From the NCBI GenBank assembly GCA_030055545.1, contig JASFYK010000062.1:1-5332 (forward strand): 5,332 nt of DNA, in the 5' to 3' direction. This stretch comes from Thermoproteota archaeon. GTDB taxonomy: Archaea > Thermoproteota > Methanomethylicia > Methanomethylicales > Methanomethylicaceae. The translations under genes and the position numbers were made by a program. Position 1 is the first letter of the stretch. Every line of letters starts with the position of its first letter. Below, piece after piece: positions 4,262 to 5,332 of this stretch. The notes beneath the pieces are model-generated. The model worked only from the letters and a program-made list of their open reading frames with translations. It did not search any database and had not been told where the DNA came from.

Positions 4262-5332
4262 TCGCCCCTCCAGGCCCTAGTCAAGTCTGCCCTCTCGAGG
4301 ATGTGCTCCCTCCCCTTCACACCCCTGATCCTGAGCGCATTCTCCCGCAGCACTATCCCAACACGGCTTGCCGGAAGCCCCTTGAATGCCCCCTCGAATG
4401 CCGCCTCGTGCCCTGCCCTGACCTCCACTAAGAACCTCCCGGTAGACTCGGAAAAGATAGCCAAATCGTCCCTTCCCGTAAGGATCAGCCCCCTGCCGAG
4501 ATCCAGCGACATGCCCAATCCAGGATCCGACCCGATCACCATCTCGGCTGCCGCCACCCCGAGCCCCCCGTCCGAAAGGTCGTGGCATGCCGCTACGATA
4601 CCTGCGTCTAAGGTCGTTGTCAGGGCCTCCATCACCTTCCTTGAAACCGAAGGGTCTACCCTCGGCCAATCGCCTCCCTCGATCCCCTTCGACCTCAAAT
4701 AGGCGGAACCGCAAACCTCCTCCTTTGTTGTACCCAGTAGGTAGATCGGGTTGCCTGCTGCCTTTAGCTCCGAGGTCACTGCCTTCCTGACATCGGGTAT
4801 TATTCCGACGCCCGTTATCAGCAGTGTCGGCCTCACCGGACCCATCGGGCTCTCGTTGTACAGGGAGTCCTTTCCTGAGATGAAAGGCGTGCCGAAGGCC
4901 TTTGCGAAGTCGTAGCAGGCTTCGCAAGCCCTGAGCAGCGATCCCATCCTGTCCTCCCTCTCAGGGTTACCCCAAACGAAGTTGTCAAGTATGGCTATCC
5001 TCCTCCCCCCGACTGCAACATTGTTCCTTAGGGCTTCCTCAAGCGAGCACGCTGCCATCCAGTACGGATCCGGGTAGAACGGGTTGATCCCGCAAGAGAT
5101 GACCGCACCCATCCAGGAGTCCTTGAGCGGCTTGATGACCGCGGCGTCATTGTGGCTTCCCAATTGCCCCTGTATAGGCTTAACGACCGTTGCTCCCCTC
5201 ACCTCATGATCGTATGTCCTGACCACTCCCTCCCTGCTCCTCACGTTCGGGTCTGTGAGGAGCGCAAGGAGCTCTGATGGCAGGTCCTCTGGCTCCTTGA
5301 GCGTGAGAGGTTGCGGGCTCAACTCGACCCTC
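4258..5332 (-). CDS. purL: Phosphoribosylformylglycinamidine synthase, synthetase subunit (PurL), C-terminal half
   Basis: The ATP-dependent subunit that uses ammonia from PurQ to make FGAM. The frame is open at the right edge, so the visible 357 residues are only the C-terminal half of a protein that is usually 700-780 residues; the TTG at 5322 is not the true start. Numbered from that TTG codon, clear motifs are YDHEVRGATVVKPIQG (37-52), PFISGKDSLYNE (146-157), CHDLSDGGLGVAAAEM (246-261) and FSESTGRFLVEV (290-301). These mark the second AIRS/PurM-like repeat with its nucleotide-binding C-terminal domain. The last codons overlap purQ. With purL upstream of purQ, the order is the reverse of the usual purS-purQ-purL. 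No purS is seen here; it may lie to the right or elsewhere. Confidence 0.96.
   Translation of the reverse strand, partial: RVELSPQPLTLKEPEDLPSELLALLTDPNVRSREGVVRTYDHEVRGATVVKPIQGQLGSHNDAAVIKPLKDSWMGAVISCGINPFYPDPYWMAACSLEEALRNNVAVGGRRIAILDNFVWGNPEREDRMGSLLRACEACYDFAKAFGTPFISGKDSLYNESPMGPVRPTLLITGVGIIPDVRKAVTSELKAAGNPIYLLGTTKEEVCGSAYLRSKGIEGGDWPRVDPSVSRKVMEALTTTLDAGIVAACHDLSDGGLGVAAAEMVIGSDPGLGMSLDLGRGLILTGRDDLAIFSESTGRFLVEVRAGHEAAFEGAFKGLPASRVGIVLRENALRIRGVKGREHILERADLTRAWRGE
4265..4271 (-). promoter_or_regulatory. Ribosome binding site of purQ inside the purL 3' end
   Basis: GGAGGGG on the minus strand sits within the last purL codons, 3 bases before the first and 6 before the second purQ ATG. 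The ATGATGA overlap and this site indicate that purQ is translated by ribosomes ending purL, keeping the two subunits in step. Spacing favours the second ATG. Confidence 0.6.

Noticed and set aside
4148..4702. 184-codon plus-strand frame opposite purL and purQ
   Set aside because: Both genes on the other strand are confidently identified; the Pro/Ser-rich product is an antisense artefact.
1..5332. tRNA, rRNA, CRISPR array, insertion sequence or phage element
   Set aside because: No cloverleaf, regularly spaced direct repeats, transposase or integrase motif, or terminal inverted repeats were found on either strand.

Overview
The window looks archaeal, and I infer a mesophilic-to-thermophilic TACK-type lineage without being able to name it. 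The grounds are AT-rich TATA-like boxes about 25-30 bases before expected transcript starts, short leaders, AAAGGT/GGAGG-type Shine-Dalgarno sites, T-tract termination, heavy use of AGG (Arg) and ATA (Ile), and a purine enzyme split into PurQ and PurL. Coding DNA is moderately GC-rich and the spacers are strongly AT-rich. I see no rRNA, tRNA, CRISPR array, insertion sequence or phage gene.

Layout. Bases 1-45 (minus) probably hold the first codons of a hydrophobic protein running off the left edge. A spacer of about 310 bases carries several palindromes and the promoter of a class I/II aminotransferase of the LysN/ArAT type (364-1566, plus). This converges, across a 33-base gap with an A6T6 tract, on an acetate uptake transporter of the GPR1/FUN34/YaaH (SatP/AceP) family (1600-2175, minus). 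An 85-130-base divergent spacer with a palindromic TATA separates the transporter from a plus-strand pair of overlapping genes: a PrsW-type intramembrane protease (2270-3079) and a divergent thioredoxin (3033-3482). The thioredoxin overlaps tail-to-tail by 19 bases with purQ (3464-4261, minus). purQ is translationally coupled to purL (4258 to the right edge, minus, lacking its N-terminal half).

How they work together. purL and purQ form the purine step that makes phosphoribosylformylglycinamidine; purS is not in the window. The aminotransferase and acetate transporter fit an organism handling amino acids and acetate, but they have separate convergent promoters, so this is only a metabolic guess. 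The PrsW-thioredoxin pair is the least ordinary part. The genes overlap, an SD-sequestering hairpin sits at the junction, and the thioredoxin has lost the buried Asp and the pre-CXXC Trp of classical thioredoxins.

I do not find strong evidence for a wholly new system. The PrsW-thioredoxin unit and the palindromes in the left spacer deserve the second look.
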